From contig JAJHZJ010000400.1 of the NCBI GenBank assembly GCA_023548195.1, forward strand, positions 620,001-684,000: a stretch of DNA of 64,000 nt, in the 5' to 3' direction. Every line of letters begins with the position of its first letter. The stretch's first letter is position 1. This DNA comes from Bettongia penicillata ogilbyi. Taxonomy: Eukaryota; Chordata; Mammalia; Diprotodontia; Potoroidae. This document shows, in pieces, positions 30,978-41,370 of this stretch. A program made the position numbers and the translations under genes. Under the pieces are notes generated by a model. That model saw only the letters and a program-made list of their open reading frames with translations. It was not told where the DNA came from and ran no database searches.

Positions 30978-33606
30978 ATCATAGTGGTTTCAGTTTATTT
31001 ATTTATTTATAGTTTTAAGTATTCATTTCCACAAGACTTTGAGTTCCAAACTTTCTCTCCATCTCTCCCCTCCCCCCACCCCAAGAACTTTGCATTCTGA
31101 TTACTCCTTCCCCCAATTTGCCCTCCCTTCTATCACACCCCCTCCCTTGCCTTATCCTCATCTCCTCTATTTTTTGTAGGGCAAGATAGGTTTCTATACT
31201 CCCATTACCTGTATATCTTATTTCCCAGTTGCATGTAAAAACTGTTTTTAACATTTCTTTTTAAACTTTGACTTCCACCCATCCTCACTGAGAAGACAAA
31301 CAATTCAGTATAGGTTATATATGTGTAGTCATAGAAAACAGTTTCATAACAGTCATGTTGTGAAAGACTAACTATATTTCCCTCCATTCTATTTTGCCCC
31401 ATTTATTCCATTCCTTCTTTTGACCTTATGCCTCTCAAAAAGTGTGTACTTCTAATTACCCCCTCCTCCCTTTTGTCCTCCCTTCTATAATTCCCCTACA
31501 CACACCACTTATCCCCTTTTCCCTTATTTTCCTGTAGTGTAAGATAGATTTTTACCAAATTGAGTGTGCATGTTATTTCCTCCTTAAGCCAAATGTGATG
31601 AGAGTAAGTTTCACTTTTCCCCTCTAATCACTCCCTTTTCTCCTCCATTGAAAAAGCTTTTCCTTGCCTCTTTGATGAGAAATAATTTGCCCCATACTGT
31701 TTCTCTCTTTCTCCTCCCAATATATTCCTCTATCACCCCTTAATTTTATTTTTTTAGATATCATTCCTTACTATTTAACTCACCTTCTGCCCTCTGTATA
31801 TATTCCTTCCAACTACCCAAATACTGAGAAAAGTCTCAAGAGTTACAAACGTTACCTTTCCTTGTAGGAATGTAAATAGTTCAACTTTAGTAAGTACCGT
31901 ATGATTTCTCTTTCCTGTTTACTTTTTCATGCTTCTCTTGATTCTTGTGTTTGAAAGTCAAATTTTCTATTCAGCTCTGGTCTTTTCATCAAGAATGCTT
32001 GAAAGTCTTCTATTTCATTGAATAACCATTTTTTCCCCAGAAGGATTATACTCAGTTTTGCTTGGTAGGTGATTCTTAGTTTTAATCCTAGCTTCTTTGA
32101 CTTCTGGAATATCACACTCCAAGCCCTTTGAATCCCTTAATGTGGAAGCTATTAGACCATGTGTTATCCTGATTGTATTTCCACAGTACTCGAATTGTTT
32201 CTTTTTGACTGCTTGGAATAGTTTTTCCTTGACCTGGGAACTCTGAAATTTGGCTACAATATTCCTAGGAGTTTTTCTTTTGGTATTTCTTACAGGAAGT
32301 GGTCTGTGGATTCTTTCAATATTTAGTTTACCTTTCAGTTCTAGAACATGAGGGCAGCCTTTCTTGATAATTTCATGAAAGATGATGTCTAGGCTTTTTT
32401 TTTTTTTTTTTTTTGGTCATGGCTTCCAGGTAGTCCCATAATTTTTAAATTGTGTCTCCTGGATCTATTTTCCAGGTCAGTTGTTTTTTCAGTAAGGTTG
32501 TCTACTATTGTTTCATTTCTTTGCTTCTGTTTTATAATTTCTTGACTTTTTCATAAAGTCATTAGCTTTCACCTCCTCCATTCTAATCTGTAAAGTATTA
32601 TTTTCTTCAGTGACCTTTTGGACCTCCTTCTCCATCTGGCCAATTCTGCTTTTTAGGGCATTCTTCTCCTCATTGGCTTTTTGGATCTCTTTTGCCATTT
32701 GTATTAGTCTGTTTTTGAAAGCATTATTTCCTTTGGCATTTTTTTTTTTTTTTGTGTGTGTGTCTCCTTTAGTAAGCAGTTGACTAGTTTTTCATGATTT
32801 TCTTGAGTCACTCTCATTTCTCTTCCCAATTTTTGCTCTACTTCTCTACTTGATTTTCAAAATCCTTTTTGAGCTCTTCCATGGCCTGAGACCAATTCAT
32901 ATTTTTCTTGGAGGCTTTGAAAGGAGGACTTCTGACTTTGTTTCTTCTATTTGCATGCTTTGGTCTTCCTTGTCACCAAAGTAAGATTCTATAGTCTGAT
33001 TCTTTTTCTGGTTTCTCATTTCCCTAGAATTTACTTGACTTTTGAGTTCTTTGTTAAGGTATTTCTCTGCTTCCAGTGGGTATGGGGGGGGTATGGGTAC
33101 AGTCAGCTGCCTGATCCCCCCACAGTCTGTGGGTCTAGAGCTCCAGAAACAGTGGTTCCAACTGACCCAAGTGCTGCTGTGGTTGTTGGGGGTTCCTCCA
33201 CCCCATTCCCCCTCTGCTGCCCTGGGGCTGGGGCTCCACTCTCCTGCCCTGGTCCCACAGGTGTTTTTCACTGACCTTCCAGTTTGTCCTCAGTGTTTTG
33301 GGTTTGTGAAGTCTGGAAGCCACCACAGGTGCAAGAGATTCAGGGCCCTAAGCCTATTCAGGTCCCCTTTGTGCATTTGTGACTCATACTGGACTATGAT
33401 CTATGCCCAGTATGTCATGATAGAAAGTTTCTGGGGACTTTCCAGGCTGTCTTTCGCTGGATATTTGCTTCACTTCATCATTCTGTGAGTTCTGCAGTTC
33501 CAGAATTTGTTTAGAACCATTTTTTAAGGGTATTTGCCTGGACTTGGTGGGAGTGCTCACTGTTCCTCCACTGTCTTGGCTCCACCCTCAATCATTGTAG
33601 TTTTAG
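30978..33606 (-). mobile_element. HAL1-type (ORF1-only) L1 element, minus strand, diverged TSD
   Basis: Element body 30994-33590. Its 5' end in sense is GGTGGAGCCAAGACAGTGGA (right side). Flanking duplications are ATCATAGTGGTTTCAG (30978-30993) and ATCATTGTAGTTTTAG (33591-33606), 13 of 16 matching. ORF1 pieces occupy 31925-33020 and a purine-rich (in sense) 3' UTR the left third, with the tail as (TTTA)n at 30994-31011. ORF2 is absent, as in the plus copy. Its 5' UTR, about 300-600 bp, differs from the plus copy beyond the first bases. Stops and frameshifts plus the decayed TSD make it older. Confidence 0.82.
31925..33020 (-). pseudogene. HAL1/L1 ORF1 protein relic (older copy)
   Basis: In sense it begins MRNQKKNQTIESYFGDKEDQ with Met at 33020-33018. 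This preserves the N-terminal region lost from frame in the plus copy. Coiled-coil remnants follow at 32698-32513 (EIQKANEEKNALKSRIGQME, then EVQKVTEENNTLQIR). The C-terminal domain is at 32115-31927 (GLKLRITYQAKLS, IEDFQAFLMKRPELNRK, ending in SREA). A T run at 32398-32415 and several frameshifts break it. The true start is most likely MRNQ, since it sits ahead of all conserved parts. Confidence 0.82.
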
Positions 33607-34260
33607 CAGGCTCAACTATAATTTATTTCATTGAGAGAAATATATAGGATAGTTGGTTCTCTTCACTGTGTTGCCAATCATAAACCATAGAGAGTCACCT
33701 GTGAATTCGACCTCTTTCTTAAAAGTTATGATTTTACAGAGTAATGGATGAATAAGTCATATGCTATAATTACCCAAGGTCACTGTTGGGCCTCTTTTTC
33801 CAGAAACCTCCAAGCAAAAACCCCTTGCCCACAAAATAAAATCAGCCTCTTATCAAATATTATCCCTTCCTTTTGAAATTTAGTCAGTCAAATTCCTGTT
33901 TCTTCAGGAAACAAATTTGTGTTCATTCCAAATTAACACTTAAAAATGTAATACATAAATCTATGTGATTAAGAGAAGTCAATAAGAATTCTACTGCAAC
34001 CTTCAACATCTCCTAGATTAACATTAAAACATCTTAGTAATGATATTTCAGAGAAAATTACTTTACCTTTGGTGTCTAGTGTAGAGGACTACTTCTAAAG
34101 CTAGAATTTTGGTCCCTCTGGAGAGTGAAAACAGTGAAGGGGGTAGGTAAATTTAAGAAAGCAGGACCTTGCATTTCTCTGATGAATTTATCATTCTATC
34201 ATTTACACAGGGTCAGTTCCAGTGTCATGAAATAATTATAGTTAATTCTCTGCATTAAGA
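33607..34260. other. Unassigned sequence
   Basis: No repeat or gene recognised between the minus HAL1 and the interrupted SINE. Confidence 0.4.
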
Positions 34261-34264
34261 AACC

Positions 34265-34740
34265 AAGAGTTCGTAGAATTTGGATCTAGTAGGTACATCA
34301 GAGATAACGTAGGTCCAGGGTTTCTTTACCTTTCTGGGTGTGTCATGGAGTCCTTTAGTGGTTTGCTGAGCACAATGCCAGAAGAGAATCTTTGAGCTAC
34401 ATTACTAATTTCCTATTTTAGGCAATAATAGTAGGCAATTAATAAGTATTGATTGATTGATGTTCATGTACCCCTTCTCAGAATAATGCTTTTACATGCA
34501 TAAAATAAAATGCATGTGATTATAAAAGAAACCAATTATTTTGAAATATATTTTTTTTTATTTCAAGGATAACAGTTTAAGAATCCTGGACCCAGTACAA
34601 ATCCTTTATTTTTACAGATGATAAAATTGAGGCTCAAAGAATTGAAATTATTTGTCTAAAGATGTAAGTCGCAAAGCTATAACTGGATCTTCTGGATCCC
34701 AAACCGGTTCTTTTTCAATTATTATCCATTACATTAAAGA
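34265..34740 (+). mobile_element. SINE-like relic split by a hAT-like MITE
   Basis: Left part (34270-34314): AATTTGGATCTAGTAGGTAC and ATCAGAGATAACGTAGGTCC. Right part (34595-34740): CCTTTATTTTTACAGATGAT, AAAATTGAGGCTCAAAGAAT and GATCTTCTGGATCCCAAACC. Joined, these follow the 8686 and 16780 relics. The insert is 34315-34590. Confidence 0.6.
34315..34590 (+). mobile_element. hAT-like nonautonomous DNA transposon (MITE)
   Basis: Starts CAGGGTTTCTTTACCTTTC and ends TAACAGTTTAAGAATCCTG, imperfect inverted ends. The middle TACCCCTTCTCAGAATAATG and TGCATAAAATAAAATGCATG resembles an old mammal-wide hAT (Charlie-type) short element. No transposase. A clear 8-bp duplication could not be read, perhaps due to decay. 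Confidence 0.6.
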
Positions 34741-34785
34741 ACTTAGACAACTGCTACTTTCAAATCTCTTGCTAATGAGGCTTAT

Positions 34786-35165
34786 TTGAACATCAAGGAA
34801 ACTCATGTGAGAAAAGTTATTATAATATTTATACCTTTTGATCCAGCAATCCCATTATTCAGCTTATACTACATTAAGATCAAAAATAGAAATAAATGTT
34901 CAAAACATTCAGAAGAGTACTTTTTGTGGAGACAAAGATGGAAACAAAATGAGTGCTTCTCATTTGGAGAATGGATAAAAAGCCTGGGTTATTAGAATAT
35001 AATAAGATATGGTTGAACCATGAGGAATTCAGAGAAACAAAGGAAAATTTGTATCAACTAATATTAAGGAAAGTAAACAAAAAGAAGAAAAACGTTCATA
35101 ATGATTACAACAATGTGAATGACAGCCCTATAAGATATAAATGCTTACAATCAAATAAAAGACCA
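34786..35165 (+). mobile_element. L1 3' region fragment, sense
   Basis: ATACCTTTTGATCCAGCAAT, CTTTTTGTGGAGACAAAGAT, GGAAACAAAATGAGTGCTTC and TGAGGAATTCAGAGAAACAA match the block that precedes the end of marsupial L1 elements. The same block is at 54975-55210 and, in reverse, 36690-37050. Confidence 0.65.
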
Positions 35166-36100
35166 TCAGGTCCAGATGTCTGATAATAATACACTTCTTT
35201 ATTGCTATTGAGAAATGGCAAATTGTAAGTGTAGAATGATACGAGTTCTGCCATTGCAATCACTTTAACAGAGAGTTTTACTTAATATTTGGTTTTGTTT
35301 TGTTGGGGACAGGTACTGTGGGGTGGGGAGGGAAATGAAAAGAATTATTAAGAAGTTATTGTTATATCAAAACAAAAGCATCACTAAATATATTTTAAAA
35401 TAAAAAAGAATCATCCCATAGTCTGTAGCAACAATGAAAAGACTAAGATGATAAAATAACCGAAGAAAGTGACTTTATAAAGATTCTGGCTGAGGCAGGT
35501 AAAGTTAATTCTGTATCTGACACACAACAAGATAGCCAAAGCCTATATTTTCTTTTCTCTGAGGAGTTTGAAAATGCTTTATTTGTAATTACATAAATAA
35601 AAAAATGAAATAGTAGTGTCAAATGTGCTTCCTTTGCCAAACAACTAAAAAACTATATTCCTATTGGTTAGAATGCACTACTCCTAACATTCAAGGTATT
35701 TTGTTAGTGTAAAAGAATATAAGTAGCCAGAAATGAGGTCCTCTATATTATCTGGCTGTAGCTGTTTTTTGCATAGCTCATCCTATAAGTACTGATGGAG
35801 GGATGGGCTACTTTGAGAATGGATAAGTAATTAATAATTTCATTGTTACTGTCCTTTAGACTTGTACAAACTTGAGGAACTCTCTAAACAAACATTATTC
35901 TGTGACTTCTCCATATAGAAGAGCTTGATTTCACTAGCCAAACTGCTTATTGGTAAAGTCTTTCAAGGACTACAAGAGACCAAAGCACTCTAAATATTTA
36001 CAATTATCACTGTCATTACAGTTATAATGTCAGCATTAGACAATGGAGGTTATTTATTTTCATGATATAATTGTACAACCTAATTTTCAATTCATATGTA
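35166..36100. other. Unassigned AT-rich sequence
   Basis: No gene or confident repeat. Confidence 0.4.
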
Positions 36101-36104
36101 TACC

Positions 36105-36260
36105 AGTCATTCAATAAACATTTAATAAGTGCACATTATTTTTGAAACACTATTCTAAATGCTGGAGGTGAAATCAGGATGTGCTAAACACTATGCTAAA
36201 TGTTGGAGACAGAAACATAATTTGAAAGACAACTGTCTTCAAGGACGCTATATCCTAATT
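36105..36260 (+). mobile_element. Family B repeat with an internal tandem copy
   Basis: TCATTCAATAAACATTTAAT, AACACTATTCTAAATGCTGG, then a second AACACTATGCTAAATGTTGG about 39 bases on, and GTCTTCAAGGACGCTATATC. The doubled segment is a small local duplication. Confidence 0.55.
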
Positions 36261-36424
36261 TCAGAAAGGGGGAAGAAAAGATATGGTAGAGAAATTCCCA
36301 TGTATATGAGTTATAAGTGAAGCCTGGAGAAGGTTGAAGATATTGATATGACTTGGGCTCCCTACTTACAAAATCCTTGTAGCAAATCAAATTCCTAAAT
36401 ACCTCATTGATTTTGCCATATATA

Positions 36425-36515
36425 GATATAGATTGTGTGCGTGCATACACACACATATATGTGCATGTATATACATATATATGTATATACATGTATCTGT
36501 ATGTATGTGCACATG
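36425..36515. repeat. CA/TA/TG-rich alternating microsatellite
   Basis: Irregular CACA, TATA, ATGT units. The plus and minus frames over it translate to low-complexity peptides. Confidence 0.85.
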
Positions 36516-36689
36516 TATCATTCAGCATCTTGAGTCTATCATTCCCTGTCACAAGATGGAAAGCATGCTTTATCACCATTCCTCTGAAACTATGGATGAT
36601 CATTGCATAGATCAGAATTTTTAAAATTTCAGAAGTGTACTTTTACAGTTTTATTATCATATAAATCATACTATTGCATCTGTTCATTT

Positions 36690-37050
36690 TATTCTGTCAG
36701 TTTCTATGACTCCAATATTATTCATTTTTATAATATACATTCTATTGTATTCCATTGTAAGTTATTTTCCTAATATGCTCACTCTTGTGTGCATCGGTTC
36801 ATATAAATCTTTTAATATTGCTTTCAAATCTTCTTTTCCCTCTCCTTCCACAATAGTATTCCATTACAGTCATACACCACAATTTTGTTCAGGTGTTCCC
36901 CATTTGAGGTATAGCCCCTTTATTTCCAGGGTTTTTTTTAGTTTGTTTTTTACTACCACAAAAGGAATGGCTATAACTATGATAGTCCGTATAGGATACT
37001 TTCATCTTTCTTTGATGTTTTTTTGTGTCTAGGCTTAGGAGCGACCTTAA
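36690..37050 (-). mobile_element. L1 3' region fragment, antisense
   Basis: AATAGTATTCCATTACAGTC, ATACACCACAATTTTGTTCA and TTTACTACCACAAAAGGAAT are the reverse form of the L1 block seen in sense at 34786 and 55050-55160. Diverged and truncated at both ends. Confidence 0.65.
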
Positions 37051-37326
37051 TCCTTAGGACAGCAAATGTGGGAGAAAACTAAATATGAGTTCTTAACATA
37101 GGATCTGTAAATTTAATTTTTATTGCTGAATTTCAGCATAATTTGACTCCTTTTTAATCAGATATATTTGATTTTATACATTTAAAATGTTGTTCAAAAA
37201 AACAAGGATGAGGGTTGAATAAGTTTCTATGTTCTGCATTACAGATCATATATGTATTTTCCCAACTTTCTTCCTTCTTGTTGCTTTTTCTCCTTGCTTT
37301 AGAGAGCTATGTTTATCCTGTGACTT

Positions 37327-37431
37327 ATCTATCTCTGTCTATCTATCTATCTGTCTGTCTGTCTGTCTATCTATCTATCCATCCATCCATCCACCCATCC
37401 ATTCATCTATCTATCTATCTATCTATCTATC

Positions 37432-37494
<63 letters not shown>

Positions 37495-37531
37495 CATCCA
37501 TCCATCCATCCATCCATCCATCCATCCATCC

Positions 37532-37575
<44 letters not shown>
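37327..37575. repeat. Compound tetranucleotide array (CTAT/CTGT/CCAT)n
   Basis: About 250 bp of blocks in the order CTAT, CTGT, CTAT, CCAT, CTAT, CCAT (about 37492-37533), CTAT. Two overlapping open frames (120 and 132 codons) over it are pure repeat translations (SIYLSI and SIHPSI) and are not genes. Confidence 0.95.
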
Positions 37576-37576
<1 letters not shown>

Positions 37577-38095
37577 ACTAGCTTGAGGGAGGTACTGGGA
37601 AGGGAAGCAGTAATGCCCCTTAGTTGATGAAGACATCAAGGAGCTCAACACAAATATAATTATAGAGCACTAGAGGAAGCAGGCGGACTCTGTAATCCCT
37701 AAATTGAAAAATGCTCTTTAAATATATAGTCTGTTCACTTTGTCACTTCAGTGAATCAGTGATCATCAGAATAGGTGTTCCCTTCTCTGGTACAAATTGC
37801 CACCTAAACCTGTCTTCTTGTTCTGAGATACTGTTTTCTAGGGTCTTTAATAAACATTTGGTAACATGGATATACCCAGTGGTCTAAAGGACGTTTTCTA
37901 AATCGAATTAATATGAATCAGGCAATCCAGATACTACCTCACATACTCACTGAATCATTGGACCAATTCCCCTAAAAAGACAAACAAACCAAAAACTCTT
38001 CGCTGCACACATTTCATAGGGAAAGCTTCTATTGCTGGAGGTGGAGTGTGATAGATAGATGAAAAAGAAACATTCCTACAACACTGTGGTTGTTT
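37576..38095. other. Unassigned sequence
   Basis: No element or gene recognised. Confidence 0.4.
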
Positions 38096-38099
38096 TTAT

Positions 38100-38275
38100 T
38101 CACAGAGATATAGACATTCCTCAAGTTCCCATTATGTGTCAGGCACTTCACTAAGCAAAGGGGATACAAAGCAAGGTACAACAAGACAGTCTGCTCTCAA
38201 GAAGCCCACAGTCTAAGAGAGAGAGAAAGAGAGAGAAAGAACAGAGAGAGAGAGAAAGAAAGAAAATGGATGGAT
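38100..38275 (+). mobile_element. Family B repeat followed by (GA)n
   Basis: CATTATGTGTCAGGCACTTC, GGGGATACAAAGCAAGGTAC, TCTCAAGAAGCCCACAGTCT and then GA/GAAA repeats at 38217-38268. Confidence 0.65.
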
Positions 38276-38540
38276 GAAGGGAGAGATGGATAGATTTCAA
38301 AAACTATAAAAAGTAAAAGTTCAACAAAGGAATCAATAAAACATACCTTAAAAAACACTATGAGTTAAAAGATGACAGGGAGAGAAATCCATAAGAAAGG
38401 AAATGAAGACCCCACAGCTACAAGTAGATCCTGTGAACTGGGAAATGGGAACAACTTTAAGAAACCCAAGGGTGTAAATGAAAGAGATGAGCATAGAATC
38501 ATGTTTCTTTAAGATTTTTAAAAGAGAATAGAGTGTTTAG

Positions 38541-38622
38541 ACATACATACATATATGTGTGTATACATATATGCCTACATATATACAGAAATACGTGTGT
38601 GTGTGTGTGTGTGTGTGTGTGT
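38541..38622. repeat. ACAT/AT run followed by (GT)n
   Basis: (ACAT)n and TATA units to 38590, then about 13 GT units at 38596-38622. Confidence 0.9.
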
Positions 38623-38884
38623 AGGGAGAGCAAGAGAAAGAGACAGAGAATCCTGGGCACTTTAAAAAACAAAATGACAGAGATAGAACTACACTCATCA
38701 TGTATATCCATATATTTATCATTGTCTGAACAAATTAAAGTTTGTGAATGTAATGTGAAATTGTTGCTTTATATAAACAGGACATAAGGAATTCAAAAAA
38801 AGGAGAAAAATTTATGGATGGAAGTAGATAGAAGAAAGTAATGTACTGAATATCTAAAATCACATCAATGAAAACAAACTGAAA

Positions 38885-39150
38885 GGTAAGTGAACTAAGG
38901 TCAAATTCAATATTAGTTCAAGAAAATGCTGATGAAGTAGACTTCCTTCTAGTTGGTGATAGATTGGGAGGACAATACTACATACGACAAGTGATGTTCA
39001 TTATGAAAACAGTTGGTCAGTGTGCTACAAGATTTTGTTTATTTTACTTTGTTAGAAAAAAAATGGTATTATGGGAGTGGTGTACCAGGAAATTAACATC
39101 ATGTAAAAAAAAGTCAATAAAACTTTAAAATTAATAAAATCTTGTCACTG
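38885..39150 (+). mobile_element. Retroelement 3' end-like segment
   Basis: Ends AAAAAGTCAATAAAACTTTA plus AAATTAATAAAAT, typical of a polyadenylated insertion. The part before (ATGTTCATTATGAAAACAGT, TACAAGATTTTGTTTATTTT) is not assigned to a family with confidence. A processed pseudogene is possible but no protein frame is visible. Confidence 0.4.
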
Positions 39151-39915
39151 TAGGAATATGTACTGTCAACCATGACCTTCATAGAAACATTAAATAAAAT
39201 CCTATTATGCTAAATATTCGGAAACTTGAAGGAATTGGTATTTCTTTTCATTTAAAAAGTCATGTTATCTGATGAATACTAGGCAGCCTAATAACAACAT
39301 GACACAATTGTTATGTTTAAAAGTTAAAAGCTGTAGTTTCTTAAATCACTCTAAAATAATTACAGTCCAGCTACAGGCATGCTTCTTCCTTTTATAATTC
39401 ATTTTCTTTATTCCTATTCATTAAAAACTTTAAAAGAGCTAGAAATTCATGATGAAAACAGATGAAATACATTTTGTTATTACTGAACCTTATATAAAGA
39501 AAAGAAGAACTGAGAGAGAGAATGCATTTGACTTTCCAGACACAAAAATCTTTAGTCATAGAAAAGGAATTTAGGCCATCATATAGGCACATTATGCTTG
39601 TTTTCCTTCCCTCATTCAATACTCAAAGTTGTTATTTTCTTTTGGCCTGCCAATATGCTCTGAAACATAATAACCTTCTATGAATGTTCCAGTGGTAACA
39701 CGAGCATGGTCCTTAGCACTTACTCTCATTTTCACAGGAGAAGGTTCAGCAGAGATATAAACGTATTGATTATACTAATCAACAATCATTCCACTCCATG
39801 GTGAATGTCTAAACCAGTGGAACTAATAGTTACAGATTGTGTTGGTTTCCAGAACTGCCCTTCCCCAATAATGTAGACACAAATGCTGGTAATGTGAATG
39901 TAAATGTTACACACA
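39151..39915. other. Unassigned AT-rich sequence
   Basis: No gene or confident repeat. Confidence 0.4.
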
Positions 39916-39918
39916 CAT

Positions 39919-40050
39919 GGATAGATAGATAGATAGATAGATGATAGATAGACAGATAGATAGATAGATAGATAGATAGATATAGATATATACATATGTG
40001 TGTGTGTGTATATATATATATGTGTATATATACACATATATTTATACACA
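39919..40050. repeat. (GATA)n plus TA/TG compound microsatellite
   Basis: GATA units with one ATGATA and one GACA interruption to about 39985, then ATATAC, (TG)n and TATA runs. GATA on this strand is the complement of the CTAT array at 37327, giving a long-range inverted pair. Confidence 0.95.
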
Positions 40051-40154
40051 ATGGGTGATTTTAAGGACCTGGGAACCCCTTCCTCCAAAGACTGTGGCAA
40101 TATATTTAAAACTGAGACAATAATTCTTTGGATATTCCCCAACACACAAAATGG

Positions 40155-40262
40155 CCAAGTAATTTGCCTATAGTACTACAACTATTAAATTTCAGGACAA
40201 TGATCTGAACTCAGGTCTTCCTAACTCCAACTAGAACTTTGTCTAATACACTACATAGTCTT
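40155..40262 (-). mobile_element. MIR/SINE relic, reverse
   Basis: GTAATTTGCCTATAGTACTA, GATCTGAACTCAGGTCTTCC, then TACACTACATAG, the reversed core and tRNA-head blocks. Confidence 0.55.
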
Positions 40263-40554
40263 TTAGCACACGATGGAAATGTTCTTGAAATATGTCTAAA
40301 TCAAATCACTTATTAAATACAAACTATCTTAACATGATATACAATATATTATTTTATATCCTATTAAAATAATTTCCTTTGCATTGTAAATGATCACCTC
40401 TTAAATTTTGATATGTATCAAGATCTTTGTGATTCAGAATTCATTAATATAAGGTGTGTCTGAGAAAAAGGAGTGGGAAGTTTGATTTTTATATAAGAAT
40501 AAAAGGGCTCTCATTCAAAAGGGAATCATAATTTTATCTAGAATACCTATATTA

Positions 40555-40808
40555 TAGTTTTGTTTTCATTGTTTAGATGTGTCCTATTCTTTGTGATCCT
40601 TTTCTGAGAGGTTGCTGGCAAAAGATACAGGAGTGGTTTACGATTTCCCTCTCTAGATCATTTTACAAATGGAACTAAAGCTAATAGGGTTAAGTGACTT
40701 GCCCAAGGTCACATAGCTAGTAAGTATCTGAGGCCAGATTTAAACTCAGGAAGATGAGTCTTCCTGATTCCAAGCCTGTGCTGTATCCACTGTGCCACCT
40801 AACTGCCC
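40555..40808 (-). mobile_element. tRNA-headed SINE, antisense, near full length
   Basis: Plus-strand order: ATGTGTCCTATTCTTTGTGA, TTGCTGGCAAAAGATACAGG, GGTTAAGTGACTTGCCCAAG, GTCACATAGCTAGTAAGTAT, TTTAAACTCAGGAAGATGAG and GTGCTGTATCCACTGTGCCA. One of the best preserved SINEs in the window. Confidence 0.85.
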
Positions 40809-41124
40809 TGATATTCTAGTTTATCAGTTTTTTAGATGAAAATTAACTGACTGAAAACTGAAAATTATCTCATTTATCAAATTCAATATTACAGAAAGTA
40901 ATTATTCTTATTCTTCCATGGAGTGACATGAATGAAAGGTCAATTTTTTTGGAGATGGAAATGGAGATAATAGACATGCATCTATGCACCCCATTGTCAA
41001 GTTCAAGAAGGGAAAAAAGCCACTGAACCAGACGATATTCTTCCTGGATGATTCCAGAAATTTCCCCTTCATCAGGCTCAAATAATAAATGAAATTCAGT
41101 TATAGCTTTGGGGCATATGTATCA

Positions 41125-41370
41125 ACAACAACAAAAACAGCAGTGATAACTAGCATTTCTATAGTGCTTTATAGTTTCACTGATTATCACATTTTTTCAC
41201 AATAACCCTGGGATTTAGGTTCTATTAGCCTCATTTTCCATATGAGGAAACTGAGGCAGACGGAGGTTTAGTGATTTGCCCAGCCTCACACAAATGATAA
41301 GTATCTGAGGTTCAATTTGAACTCAGGCCTTCCTAACTTCAGGTGCAATTCCCTATTGTGCCACCTGCCT
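41125..41370 (-). mobile_element. CORE-SINE/MIR, antisense
   Basis: ATAGTGCTTTATAGTTTCAC, ACAATAACCCTGGGATTTAG, TGAGGAAACTGAGGCAGACG, ATTTGAACTCAGGCCTTCCT and TTGTGCCACCTGCC. The two SINEs 40555 and 41125 share orientation. Confidence 0.8.

Noticed and set aside
32951..33488. 107- and 148-codon plus frames, Pro/Ser-rich
   Set aside because: Antisense of the minus HAL1 5' UTR and ORF1 start region.
37327..37575. CRISPR-like array
   Set aside because: Units are 4 bp with no spacers; it is a vertebrate microsatellite.
37215..37627. Two overlapping 120- and 132-codon frames rich in SIYLSI/SIHPSI
   Set aside because: They are translations of the CTAT/CCAT tetranucleotide array and have no gene-like part outside it.
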